Below, in pieces: positions 32,939 to 40,171 of a stretch of DNA of 40,171 bases. Numbering within the stretch: position 1 is the stretch's first letter; every line of letters starts with the position of its first letter. The notes beneath the pieces were generated by a model, which was given only the letters and a program-made list of their open reading frames with translations, did not search any database and was not told the origin of the DNA. Position numbers and translations under genes: made by a program. Source of the stretch: Rhodospirillales bacterium. GTDB lineage: Bacteria > Pseudomonadota > Alphaproteobacteria > Rhodospirillales > UBA2165. The DNA lies in the NCBI GenBank assembly GCA_028345065.1, contig JAOMCN010000019.1, positions 1 through 40,171 of the forward strand. The letters run 5' to 3'.

Positions 32939-35254
32939 CTAGGTAACGGAATTTTCATTTTTAGTGTTTTTCTCTATCAATTCCATCAGTTTATCAGGCG
33001 TTACTGGCAGGTCAGTTGGTCTTACACCGATTGCGTCTGCTACGGCGTTGGTCAGCGCCGGAATAAAAGCGATAAGAGACGTCTCGCCCGCTTCTTTCGC
33101 ACCAAATGGTCCGTTTGGGTCAATACTTTCAATTATACCGACTTCAATTGGTGGAGATTCGATAATAGTTGGAACTCTATAATCCAGCATACTATTAGTA
33201 ATGCCCAAACCGTTATGATAAAGGGTGCCTTCGGAAATCGCCTGTCCCATTCCCATCCAGACCGAGCCTTCGATCTGGCCTTCAACGCTCAGTGGGTTGA
33301 GAGCTTTTCCAACATCCTGTGCTGCCCATACTTTTTCTACTTTTATTTCAGCTGTATCGGGATCTACACTAACTTCTACCACCTGAGCCGCGTAGGCGTA
33401 AGCCATACTACCGCTTATCGCACCACCACGGTATTTTTTTGTGCCCCATGATTCCGGTAAAGTGTCGAAATTACCTTTAACTGTGATCGTTCCAGTACCT
33501 TCTAAAGCGGCCGTTACAACTTCATTAAATGTCAGCCCTTCATCTTGTGAACCAGCGCTGTAATATTCTCCAAGGCATTCCACATCGTCAGGGTTTGCAT
33601 CCAGCTTTCTGGCAGCAGCTTCAATCAAAATTTTCTTAAGGTTTGTCGCAGCGTCAATCGCAGCATTGCCAACCATATAGGTTACGCGAGAAGAGTACGA
33701 ACCGTTGTCTTTTGGTGTGAGTTTCGAGTCACTAGTAATAATTTGGAAACGGGACATATCTAGCCCCAATACTTCAGCAGCACACTGCGTCGTCATCGTG
33801 GAAGAGCCTTGACCAATCTCTGGCGCTCCCGTCAATATCGTTATGGAGCCGTCCCAATCCAGCTTGAGATGAACTGTAGCGTGCGGTTCACCTGTCCAGT
33901 TGACTGGTTTTGAAGCGCCGCTAATGTAATGTCCACAGGCAACACCTAGGCCACGAAATTTACCCATTTTTCCTTTTCTTTGGTTCCATTGGCTTTCTTT
34001 TTCAACCCAATCCAAACATTCGGGAAGTCCATAACTGTTTATAAACATTTCATTGAGAGTTTCGTAATTTGGACCCTTCAAAAGGTTCTTGCGGCGAATT
34101 TCAATAGCATCAATTTTCAGCTTAGTAGCTATTTTGTCTAATAAAGCTTCAAATGCATATCTGACATTAGTTATACCGTGACCACGCATTGCGCCTGGCG
34201 GTGGCGTATTCGTTAATACCCGAAACCCCTTGTAGCGAACAGCGGTCAAATCGTACAAGCCAAACAGTAATCCCCCGGAATACAAAATCGTTACGACGCC
34301 ATAACCACTGTAGGCACCTCCTCGTTGTATAGCCGTATAGTCTACGGCGGTAATGGTGCCGTCTTTCTTTACGCCAATTCGCATTTCAATATCGGTTTCG
34401 GGTCGACCACGATGGGTTATGAACGTTTCCTCGCGAGATACTGTTAGCCCTACGGTTCCATTTGCAGCGCGAGCCACCAATGCACAAATTAGCGTGACAT
34501 TTAGACTCTCGGTACGACAACCAAATCCTCCCCCAACAAATGGTTTAACCACACGAATTTGCGCTTCATCCATTTTTAATACTTTTGCCAGCATTAGATG
34601 ATCATAGTAGGGGACTTGGGTGCTGGCACGGACCGTGATAAATTCCCGTTCAGCATCATATTCTGCAATTGCCGCATGCGGCTCACTTTGAACCTGGCAA
34701 ACTTCGGCGCAATTAAAGCTCTCTTCAATAACAAAATCAGCGTCGGATAAGCCCTTATCGACTTCTCCAAGCTCGAAGTCGACCTCACGCTCTATATTCC
34801 GTGGGCGGTGGTCATGAAGGTCTACGGTTCCTTCTGCCATGGCGTCTTTGGAAGTAAAATATGCTGGTAGTTCTTTATATTTAAACTTTATGAGATCTAT
34901 GGCCTTTTGGGCAGTTTCTACATCAATTGCCGCAACACATGCGACAGGTTCACCGCGGTAACGGACCTTGTCACGGGCAAGTGGAAATTCAAAGCGGGCA
35001 ATCGGAAGGATACCAAAAGGCTCGTCAGTTTCATCTCCGGTAATGACAGCTTTAACACCTGGTAATAGTTTGGCTTCTTCTATGTCAACTTTGATAATTT
35101 CGGCATGGGCAACTGGACTGCGAAAAATTCTCCCTACAAGGCAACCAATGGGCATAAAGTCACTAGAATATTTTGCTTTACCGGATACTTTTTCAGGGCC
35201 ATCGACAAGGGATTTACGAATGCCAATTGATTTAGAAGGTTTTATCTCATTCAT
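32939..35254 (-). CDS. hcrA: 4-Hydroxybenzoyl-CoA reductase-type molybdenum subunit (alpha)
   Basis: 771 residues, the size of HcrA. Molybdopterin-cytosine-dinucleotide subunit of the xanthine dehydrogenase family. Motifs: VSGKAKYSSDFMPIGCLVGR at the N-terminus, FVGGGFGCRTES, PPGAMRGHGITNVRYAFEAL, GAPEIGQGSSTMTTQCAAEV, and the active-site Glu region GPFGAKEAGETS (E721-E724). It reductively removes the para-hydroxyl of a hydroxyaroyl-CoA or, in a related family member, hydroxylates a heterocycle; the beta subunit's [4Fe-4S] loop argues for the former. ATGA overlap with hcrC. Confidence 0.85.
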   Translation of the reverse strand: MNEIKPSKSIGIRKSLVDGPEKVSGKAKYSSDFMPIGCLVGRIFRSPVAHAEIIKVDIEEAKLLPGVKAVITGDETDEPFGILPIARFEFPLARDKVRYRGEPVACVAAIDVETAQKAIDLIKFKYKELPAYFTSKDAMAEGTVDLHDHRPRNIEREVDFELGEVDKGLSDADFVIEESFNCAEVCQVQSEPHAAIAEYDAEREFITVRASTQVPYYDHLMLAKVLKMDEAQIRVVKPFVGGGFGCRTESLNVTLICALVARAANGTVGLTVSREETFITHRGRPETDIEMRIGVKKDGTITAVDYTAIQRGGAYSGYGVVTILYSGGLLFGLYDLTAVRYKGFRVLTNTPPPGAMRGHGITNVRYAFEALLDKIATKLKIDAIEIRRKNLLKGPNYETLNEMFINSYGLPECLDWVEKESQWNQRKGKMGKFRGLGVACGHYISGASKPVNWTGEPHATVHLKLDWDGSITILTGAPEIGQGSSTMTTQCAAEVLGLDMSRFQIITSDSKLTPKDNGSYSSRVTYMVGNAAIDAATNLKKILIEAAARKLDANPDDVECLGEYYSAGSQDEGLTFNEVVTAALEGTGTITVKGNFDTLPESWGTKKYRGGAISGSMAYAYAAQVVEVSVDPDTAEIKVEKVWAAQDVGKALNPLSVEGQIEGSVWMGMGQAISEGTLYHNGLGITNSMLDYRVPTIIESPPIEVGIIESIDPNGPFGAKEAGETSLIAFIPALTNAVADAIGVRPTDLPVTPDKLMELIEKNTKNENSVT

Positions 35255-35751
35255 AGCGCCTGACCGCTCATTTTCAGTTCATCGGCAGCAGATTGAACAG
35301 CTTCAATGATTTTTACATAGCCAGTACAACGGCAGATATTAGCAGCAAGACCGGCCCGGATCTCTTGCTCGTTAGGATCTGGATTTGTTCTGAGTAAGCC
35401 TTCGGCAGCCATAACCATTCCGGGTGTACAGAAACCACATTGCGCGCCAAGTTTTTCGTTAAAACCGCGTTGTATTGCAGATAATCTACTCTCTTCGGAC
35501 AGGGATTCAATCGTTTCAATCGCCTTGCCATTGCACTTTGCGGCTAAAGTTAAGCATGCATGTTGAGGAGCATTATCGATTAGAACCGTGCAGCACCCAC
35601 ATTCACCGCCATCGCACCCAATTTTTGTTCCGGTGAGGCCTAGCGTCTCCCTAAGAAAATCCGCCAGTAAGAGACTATCCGAAACGATATTGTCGCTTAC
35701 TCGCCCATTAACAGTGCATGACAAATTCGTTTTATTTTTTACTTCCGCCAT
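35251..35751 (-). CDS. hcrC: 4-Hydroxybenzoyl-CoA reductase-type [2Fe-2S] subunit (gamma)
   Basis: 166 residues with two [2Fe-2S] clusters, as in all xanthine dehydrogenase-family small subunits. The plant-type cluster is ligated by C46, C51, C54 and C66 (GCDGGECGCCTVLID). The alpha-helical cluster is ligated by C105, C108, C140 and C142 (AQCGFCTPGM, NICRCTGY). It carries electrons between the FAD/[4Fe-4S] subunit and the molybdenum site. The gene lies 20 bases after iorB and overlaps hcrA, so it belongs to the iorAB-hcrCAB operon. Confidence 0.92.
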   Translation of the reverse strand: MAEVKNKTNLSCTVNGRVSDNIVSDSLLLADFLRETLGLTGTKIGCDGGECGCCTVLIDNAPQHACLTLAAKCNGKAIETIESLSEESRLSAIQRGFNEKLGAQCGFCTPGMVMAAEGLLRTNPDPNEQEIRAGLAANICRCTGYVKIIEAVQSAADELKMSGQAL

Positions 35752-35771
35752 TTATTCGGTCCCAAACGTTT

Positions 35772-37214
35772 TTAGTGAATTACTTCCGGTGCATCGGGAT
35801 TAGAGTGAGCAAGAAGCAGACTTTGGTCAACTTCAATAGAAACCTTCGTCATATCCGTAGCTAATTTGCTTTGCCAATCTTTAAAGATGTTATTTAAAAT
35901 ACCCTGTCCATTCTGGCGGACATTGCCGTATCCACGGGCCCAAATCGAAAGTCGTGCGGTACGGCATGCTAGGTCATAATCACTCTCTGCAGCAATTTTA
36001 ACAGCCCCTAGCCAATTCAAAATATGGTTCTGTTCTTGTCTATACTGTGAACTGCTTCTACGTAGGAACCTCAAAGAAGCCAAAAATTTTAAAAGAGTAA
36101 AACCAAAAATTGTTCCAGTTGGGATGTGAAGCGCCATCCCTTTGCCTCTATCCAGTCTATTCCATTTTGGTACAACCCAGGATAGAGAGGGAGGAAGTAT
36201 CCCGATAAATTCATCTCGACCCGGTTTAAAGTAATCGGTTAATTTCAAGGGGGTATGCTCATCTACACCAAGTTCCTGACGTATCCTGTTTAAGCGGCCA
36301 GGGCGGGTTTTAAGTTGCGCAACGCGAATTATGTCCTCAAAACTCATCCAAATGGCAAGTCGTTTGATAATTTCTTTGGTCAATTTACGAGATGGATGGT
36401 TGTCGATATCAACAACGGTGTTAACACGTTCAAGGTAAAGAGAGGCGTACGCCTCATCCTGATAATCCAACAATTTGGCAAAACCGTGGCCGAGAAGGTT
36501 ACGCAGATGCTCAGGATAAGCAGAAATTGTTTTCTCAAACGATGCAGGTACAGGCTTATAGGGCCTTTCCGCATCGGGCTGGGCCGCGGAACCGCCGGTT
36601 CTCGCCGTCTCAAGGCCGATATCATATCCTTCAAGGTTGGAGGAGACTGACACACCCTTATTACGAATTGCATGGCGCCCGTCTTCGTCACCCAATGGTA
36701 AAATCCCGCTTCCAATGATAGAGCCGAACATAACAGAATTAATACGGCTGGCTGTGTTGCCAGCAAGACTGTCAATATCCAGTCGAATAAGTTTTTTGGA
36801 GGCCTTTTCAAGACTTTCCATCATTGGTTTATCATTGATCGTACCGTCACCGGCCGCCATTTTTTCGGCGGTCGAGTAAACTCTTTCAGTTCCCGTGATG
36901 ACTGTCGTGGTTTCGGTTATGTAGCCCCGTTCCAGTGAGCGCCCAGCCTCTGTTGGTTCCAAAGCTGCTATGATATCTAGATCGCCGGTACCGGGGAAAA
37001 GGGTAAATATTGGTTCGCCTGGAGGGTTTTTTTCTGGAAATAATTCAAAATAATAGGTCGTTGCACCTGTTCGTTGGGCAACACCGGGAGTGGATGTAGC
37101 TTGAGCCGGGTAGCCTGAATGGTGGGCTGCCTCAACCAGCCAATCGGCGAGCACACCTCCACCTTGTCCGCCAAGTGCGCCGAGTAAGATACAAATGGGG
37201 CGATCAGCTACCAT
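35772..37214 (-). CDS. iorB: Indolepyruvate (arylpyruvate):ferredoxin oxidoreductase beta subunit, long form
   Basis: 480 residues, more than twice the archaeal IorB (about 200). The N-terminal 2-oxoacid:acceptor oxidoreductase gamma domain has LLGALGGQGGGVLADWLVEA and GVAQRTGATTYYFEL. The following region with VMFGSIIGSGILPLG completes it, and residues from about 230 form the extra C-terminal domain (DUF6537-like) found in proteobacterial versions. Together with IorA it oxidatively decarboxylates aryl 2-oxoacids plus CoA to arylacetyl-CoA and reduces ferredoxin. The ATG overlaps the iorA stop by one base (TAATG) behind a GGAGCAT ribosome site. Confidence 0.88.
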   Translation of the reverse strand: MVADRPICILLGALGGQGGGVLADWLVEAAHHSGYPAQATSTPGVAQRTGATTYYFELFPEKNPPGEPIFTLFPGTGDLDIIAALEPTEAGRSLERGYITETTTVITGTERVYSTAEKMAAGDGTINDKPMMESLEKASKKLIRLDIDSLAGNTASRINSVMFGSIIGSGILPLGDEDGRHAIRNKGVSVSSNLEGYDIGLETARTGGSAAQPDAERPYKPVPASFEKTISAYPEHLRNLLGHGFAKLLDYQDEAYASLYLERVNTVVDIDNHPSRKLTKEIIKRLAIWMSFEDIIRVAQLKTRPGRLNRIRQELGVDEHTPLKLTDYFKPGRDEFIGILPPSLSWVVPKWNRLDRGKGMALHIPTGTIFGFTLLKFLASLRFLRRSSSQYRQEQNHILNWLGAVKIAAESDYDLACRTARLSIWARGYGNVRQNGQGILNNIFKDWQSKLATDMTKVSIEVDQSLLLAHSNPDAPEVIH

Positions 37215-39373
37215 TATGCTCCTAAGGCAGTAAGAAGGCTGCGATTGATTTTTGAAAATATAGTACGCGAGATCCCGGGATTGAGAATGGCTTCGGCCTT
37301 ATAAAATGAGGGGCAAAGCTGTGCTGCATGTGCAACCTCTCCGCAATGCCCGCAAGCAACGCAACCATCATTTACGTGAGCTACGGGTGTTTCTTTAAAA
37401 GGGTCGCTACTCTCTTTTAGTGTTAGTGAAGGGCATCCGTTCAAGCGCATACAGGAATGATCACCGGTGCACACCTCTTCATCAACGCCAAACTTTTCCT
37501 GGATGACCGTTTTCCCTGTGTTGAGGGCCTCGGCTTTTGCGGGGCGTTCCCTGCGCTGACGGGCCAGCATGCACTCATTATTAGAGATAACAACGCGCAA
37601 GCCTTGGTCACGAGCATCCAGCGCGTCAGCAATGACATTCTTGGCGTCTTGTAGGCTATAAGAGTCTACGTATTTAATCCATTTAACGCCGACGCCTCTC
37701 AGCGCGTTTTCTATAGTGACAAGAGATGATAATCCTTTGGGCGTAGTGCCTGAGGAAGGTAATAGGTGTTGACCAGTGGCCGCAGCATAGCCGTTATCGA
37801 GTATAATAAGGACCGAGTCGTATTCGTTCCAGCGGGCATTGATGACACCTGTAGTTAGGCCATTATGCCAGAACCCTCCATCTCCCATAATAGCTACATT
37901 GGGTTGGTCTAAATTTGGACCTACGGCGCCACTGCTCGCAAGCGACAAACCGTAGCCCAACACGGTATTACCAACATTGAAAGGCGGCAAGGAACCAAAC
38001 AGGTTGCATCCGATATCCATCGAAATATGGAATTTGCCGCGCTCTTTCATCAGTAGTTTAAGCGCAGCCATGATGGGGCGTTCGGGACAACCCGTGCAAA
38101 AAGACGGTGGTCTTGGTGGCATAGGTTCGACAATGTATGATTGCGCCACGACTTTTTCATTTTCTATGGCTGCTTCAGCCAGTCCGGCAACGGATTGTTG
38201 GCCATCCGGCAAGACTTCCGTCAGAAAACTTGCGACCCCTTCGCGTACAACGTTAGAGACATATTCTCCCGCCATTGGCAGCAAATCCTTCCCATGGATA
38301 ACACACTCTATTTTACCACGCTGGGCAATTTCCGCGATTTGGGACTCGATAAAATTTGGGTTTCCTTCCTCCACCACTAAGATTTGATCCTTATGCGTGA
38401 TGAATTTTTCAATTTCCTCTGGGATCAGTGGATAAACCAGATTAAGGCAAAGAATGGGCACATCCGTATTTCCGAACGCATCCGCCATCCCTAATCTCCG
38501 TAATGCCCGGAGTACTACGGTGTAGGTTCCGCCTTGGGTAATGATGCCATATCTACTTCCATCGCCGGGGAAAAATTCATTGATACTATTTTCCTGGGCG
38601 AAACGTCGGGCTGCTGGAAGACGGTCGTCAAACTTTGCTTTTTCGTGTCGATAGGTCGCCGGGGGTAACACTATTTTTTCAAGATCATAATGTTGCTCTG
38701 GCACAGGGTTATTAGCGTTGTATACAGCAACCTTGTTATCTTTTGTTCTGAACTTTCCTGTTAGATGGCAAGCCCGGATCCGCATGTTTAGGAAGATGGG
38801 CATTGAGCAGGCTTCGGATAATTCAAAGGCTTGTTCTGTCAATTCCACCATGCGCGTCATGTTATATCGCGGGTCAATTAGTGGTATCGATGATTTCATG
38901 GCAAAAGTATAAGTTCTCTCCTGCATGATACTGGAACCTTCACCGTAATCATCTCCCAATATAATCAGTGAGCCGCCGACGACACCGGATGATCCCAAAT
39001 TGGAGAGGGCATCGGAAGCTACATTGCTACCTACGACTGATTTCCACGTTACGGCACCTCGTATCGGGTAGGTGACTGAGGCGCTTAACAAGGACGCCGC
39101 ACCAGCTTCTGACGCCGATTGTTCATAATGTATTCCCATAGGTTGGAGTATTTCTTCGCTGGCATCGGCTAAAACATCAATAAGATGGGACATTGGTGCG
39201 CCGGGATAACCTCCCACATACGAAATACCTGATTGAAGAAGTGCCTTGGTGATTGCGAGAATGCCTTCACCATGAAATGTATCACCATCAGACAGGAGCA
39301 ATTTTCCGATTTCTTTTTTGAAAGAACGCTCACCAGAGGCGAGTACTTTGGCTAATGCTGTGCCGCCATCCAT
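37214..39373 (-). CDS. iorA: Indolepyruvate (arylpyruvate):ferredoxin oxidoreductase alpha subunit
   Basis: 719 residues. The N-terminal pyrimidine domain has SYVGGYPGAPMSHLIDVLAD. The TPP-binding domain has FCTGCPERPIMAALK, MDIGCNLFG and GDGGFWHNGL followed by INARWNEYDSVLIILDN. The C-terminus holds ferredoxin-like cysteine clusters (VCTGDHSCMRLNGCP and CVACGHCGEVAHAAQLCP). It decarboxylates indolepyruvate, phenylpyruvate or 4-hydroxyphenylpyruvate using TPP and passes electrons through its [4Fe-4S] clusters to ferredoxin. The first C-terminal cluster has unusually wide spacing (C-x5-C-x5-C), so it may be altered. First gene of the operon; divergent from the DUF4863 gene. Confidence 0.9.
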   Translation of the reverse strand: MDGGTALAKVLASGERSFKKEIGKLLLSDGDTFHGEGILAITKALLQSGISYVGGYPGAPMSHLIDVLADASEEILQPMGIHYEQSASEAGAASLLSASVTYPIRGAVTWKSVVGSNVASDALSNLGSSGVVGGSLIILGDDYGEGSSIMQERTYTFAMKSSIPLIDPRYNMTRMVELTEQAFELSEACSMPIFLNMRIRACHLTGKFRTKDNKVAVYNANNPVPEQHYDLEKIVLPPATYRHEKAKFDDRLPAARRFAQENSINEFFPGDGSRYGIITQGGTYTVVLRALRRLGMADAFGNTDVPILCLNLVYPLIPEEIEKFITHKDQILVVEEGNPNFIESQIAEIAQRGKIECVIHGKDLLPMAGEYVSNVVREGVASFLTEVLPDGQQSVAGLAEAAIENEKVVAQSYIVEPMPPRPPSFCTGCPERPIMAALKLLMKERGKFHISMDIGCNLFGSLPPFNVGNTVLGYGLSLASSGAVGPNLDQPNVAIMGDGGFWHNGLTTGVINARWNEYDSVLIILDNGYAAATGQHLLPSSGTTPKGLSSLVTIENALRGVGVKWIKYVDSYSLQDAKNVIADALDARDQGLRVVISNNECMLARQRRERPAKAEALNTGKTVIQEKFGVDEEVCTGDHSCMRLNGCPSLTLKESSDPFKETPVAHVNDGCVACGHCGEVAHAAQLCPSFYKAEAILNPGISRTIFSKINRSLLTALGA

Positions 39374-39517
39374 AAATCATTCCGCCATTTATAAACGCCG
39401 TTATTAATTCCGAGTAAACTTATTATTCGGCAGTCGAACAATATATTTAATCATATTTGAGGATTATGTTGTGGACAATAAAAATGTATTAGTAGCGAGA
39501 TATTCAGGTATTCAATA

Positions 39518-39546
39518 TTGATTGACTAACAAAATACTCCTATCAC
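39518..39546 (+). promoter_or_regulatory. Possible promoter of the DUF4863 gene
   Basis: TTGATT (39518-39523), a 17-base spacer and TATCAC (39541-39546) make a weak sigma-70-like pair in the 240-base divergent region between iorA and the DUF4863 gene. No operator could be identified with confidence. Confidence 0.3.
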
Positions 39547-39613
39547 AGCGTAATTGGCAAATGGAAAGAGTAGTAGGTTTGGAGAGAACTATAATTGTTG
39601 GAATAATTTAAAT

Positions 39614-40072
39614 ATGGCTTTAGAGAAAATTCAGACCCAATTAGAAAATATCACGAGTGCAATTGTTGGAGAGAAACTAGATATTTCTTTGACCAAAAAA
39701 TTGAACCATATGTTTCCACCGGATGGTCCCGTTTTTCAGGGTGTTAAAGAAACTTGTATCTCCGCAATTGAAGAGGGTTGGATGTGCAACCGTGGTGATG
39801 ACAGCTTAAAATTTGGACGCATAATTAAAGATCTTGATGGTTTTAGTGTTGACGTCGTCCTGATGAACAACGTAGTCGGTCCGCACCATCGGCATCCAAA
39901 GGGGGAGATCGATATGATTATGCCCTTATCAAATGATGCTAAATTTGATGGTAATGGCGTTGGCTGGCTGGTTTACGAACCTAATTCTGCTCACCAACCC
40001 ACTGTGACTGACGGAAAAGTGATTATTTTATACTTGTTGCCGGACGGTGCTATTGAATTCACTGATATCTAA
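39614..40072 (+). CDS. DUF4863 / 4-hydroxylaminobenzoate lyase-like protein
   Basis: About 152 residues from ATG 39614. The frame is open from a TTG at 39554, but that leader has no family similarity and no better ribosome site. The core matches DUF4863 (PF16155) proteins, whose characterised members include 4-hydroxylaminobenzoate lyase (PnbB): GWMCNRGDDSLKFGRI, FSVDVVLMNNVVGPHHRHPKGEID (here residues 77-100), GWLVYEPNSAHQPTV and the ending LYLLPDGAIEF. The HHRHP...E plus H127 pattern (H91, H92, H94, E98) is cupin-like and may bind metal. Family members also occur beside aerobic benzoyl-CoA (box) genes, as I recall. Next to the iorAB-hcrCAB operon it probably supports aromatic metabolism, but nitrobenzoate use is not implied. 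Confidence 0.8.
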   Translation: MALEKIQTQLENITSAIVGEKLDISLTKKLNHMFPPDGPVFQGVKETCISAIEEGWMCNRGDDSLKFGRIIKDLDGFSVDVVLMNNVVGPHHRHPKGEIDMIMPLSNDAKFDGNGVGWLVYEPNSAHQPTVTDGKVIILYLLPDGAIEFTDI

Positions 40073-40171
40073 GTGCTCAAGTTATCTGAATTAATTGCGA
40101 GCTAACGCAAAGCTTTGGCGTGGGGCATAATAAAACTAACCTAAACAGTCGTTTCCCTATACCATCCTAGA

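Noticed and set aside
32786-33451. 221-codon plus-strand open frame
   Set aside because: Antisense to hcrB/hcrA; rich in Phe/Tyr/Cys runs typical of shadow frames and no ribosome site.
40099-40125. Partial inverted repeat around AAAGCTTT after the DUF4863 gene
   Set aside because: Short imperfect stem with no U-run; the window ends too soon to judge.

Overview
The window looks like chromosomal DNA of an alphaproteobacterium of moderate GC content (mid-40s percent by eye). A marine or otherwise environmental Rhodospirillales-type lineage is the best guess. This rests on gene content only: a proteobacterial long-form IorAB, a GcdH very close to the mitochondrial enzyme, a fused DppDF-type importer, and an ABC protein fused to a cyclic-nucleotide-binding domain. 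No rRNA, tRNA, phage, IS element or CRISPR array is visible. Coding density is high, with many ATGA and TAATG stop/start overlaps.

Layout. (1) 1-994, minus: the 5' part of a CgeB-like glycosyltransferase that runs off the window and uses a TTG start. (2) 1114-5097, plus: an iron(III) ABC importer operon (binding protein, permease, ATPase) behind two tandem Fur-type boxes, with a strong hairpin between the first two genes. (3) 5186-10546, plus: four glycosyltransferases, two of them MurG-like COG4671 paralogues, and a histidine phosphatase, in three tightly packed or overlapping joints. (4) 10684-14386, plus: a 1036-residue ABC-exporter-like protein with a degenerate, internally repeated nucleotide-binding domain and a C-terminal cNMP-binding domain, then a small membrane-anchored PH-like protein. 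(5) 14376-20394, plus: a family-5 ABC importer (fused ATPases, large solute-binding protein, two permeases), followed by a methyltransferase. (6) 21289-24022, minus: a second methyltransferase, then nadC and nadA. (7) 24169-29696, plus: an M20 amidohydrolase, a small two-helix membrane protein with its own terminator, an MBL-fold hydrolase, a glycosyltransferase-like protein, a hotdog thioesterase and an arylsulfotransferase-like protein. (8) 29764-39373, minus: a class-I glutamine amidotransferase-like hydrolase (C26), glutaryl-CoA dehydrogenase, and a five-gene operon iorA-iorB-hcrC-hcrA-hcrB. (9) 39614-40072, plus: a DUF4863 / 4-hydroxylaminobenzoate-lyase-like protein.

Two themes stand out. 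The right-hand 10 kb looks like a low-potential aromatic-acid pathway: arylpyruvate (indolepyruvate):ferredoxin oxidoreductase, a 4-hydroxybenzoyl-CoA-reductase-type molybdenum enzyme with its diagnostic [4Fe-4S] beta subunit, and glutaryl-CoA dehydrogenase, with a DUF4863 protein divergent to it. All but the last handle CoA esters or ferredoxin electrons.

The left-centre 5-14 kb looks like a dedicated glycan or glycolipid assembly and transport locus built around the unusual ABC-cNBD protein. In that protein the segment between Q-loop and signature seems to occur three times, and the Walker A, Walker B, signature and H-loop residues are all altered. It is the best candidate here for an undescribed system, but its substrate cannot be read from the sequence.
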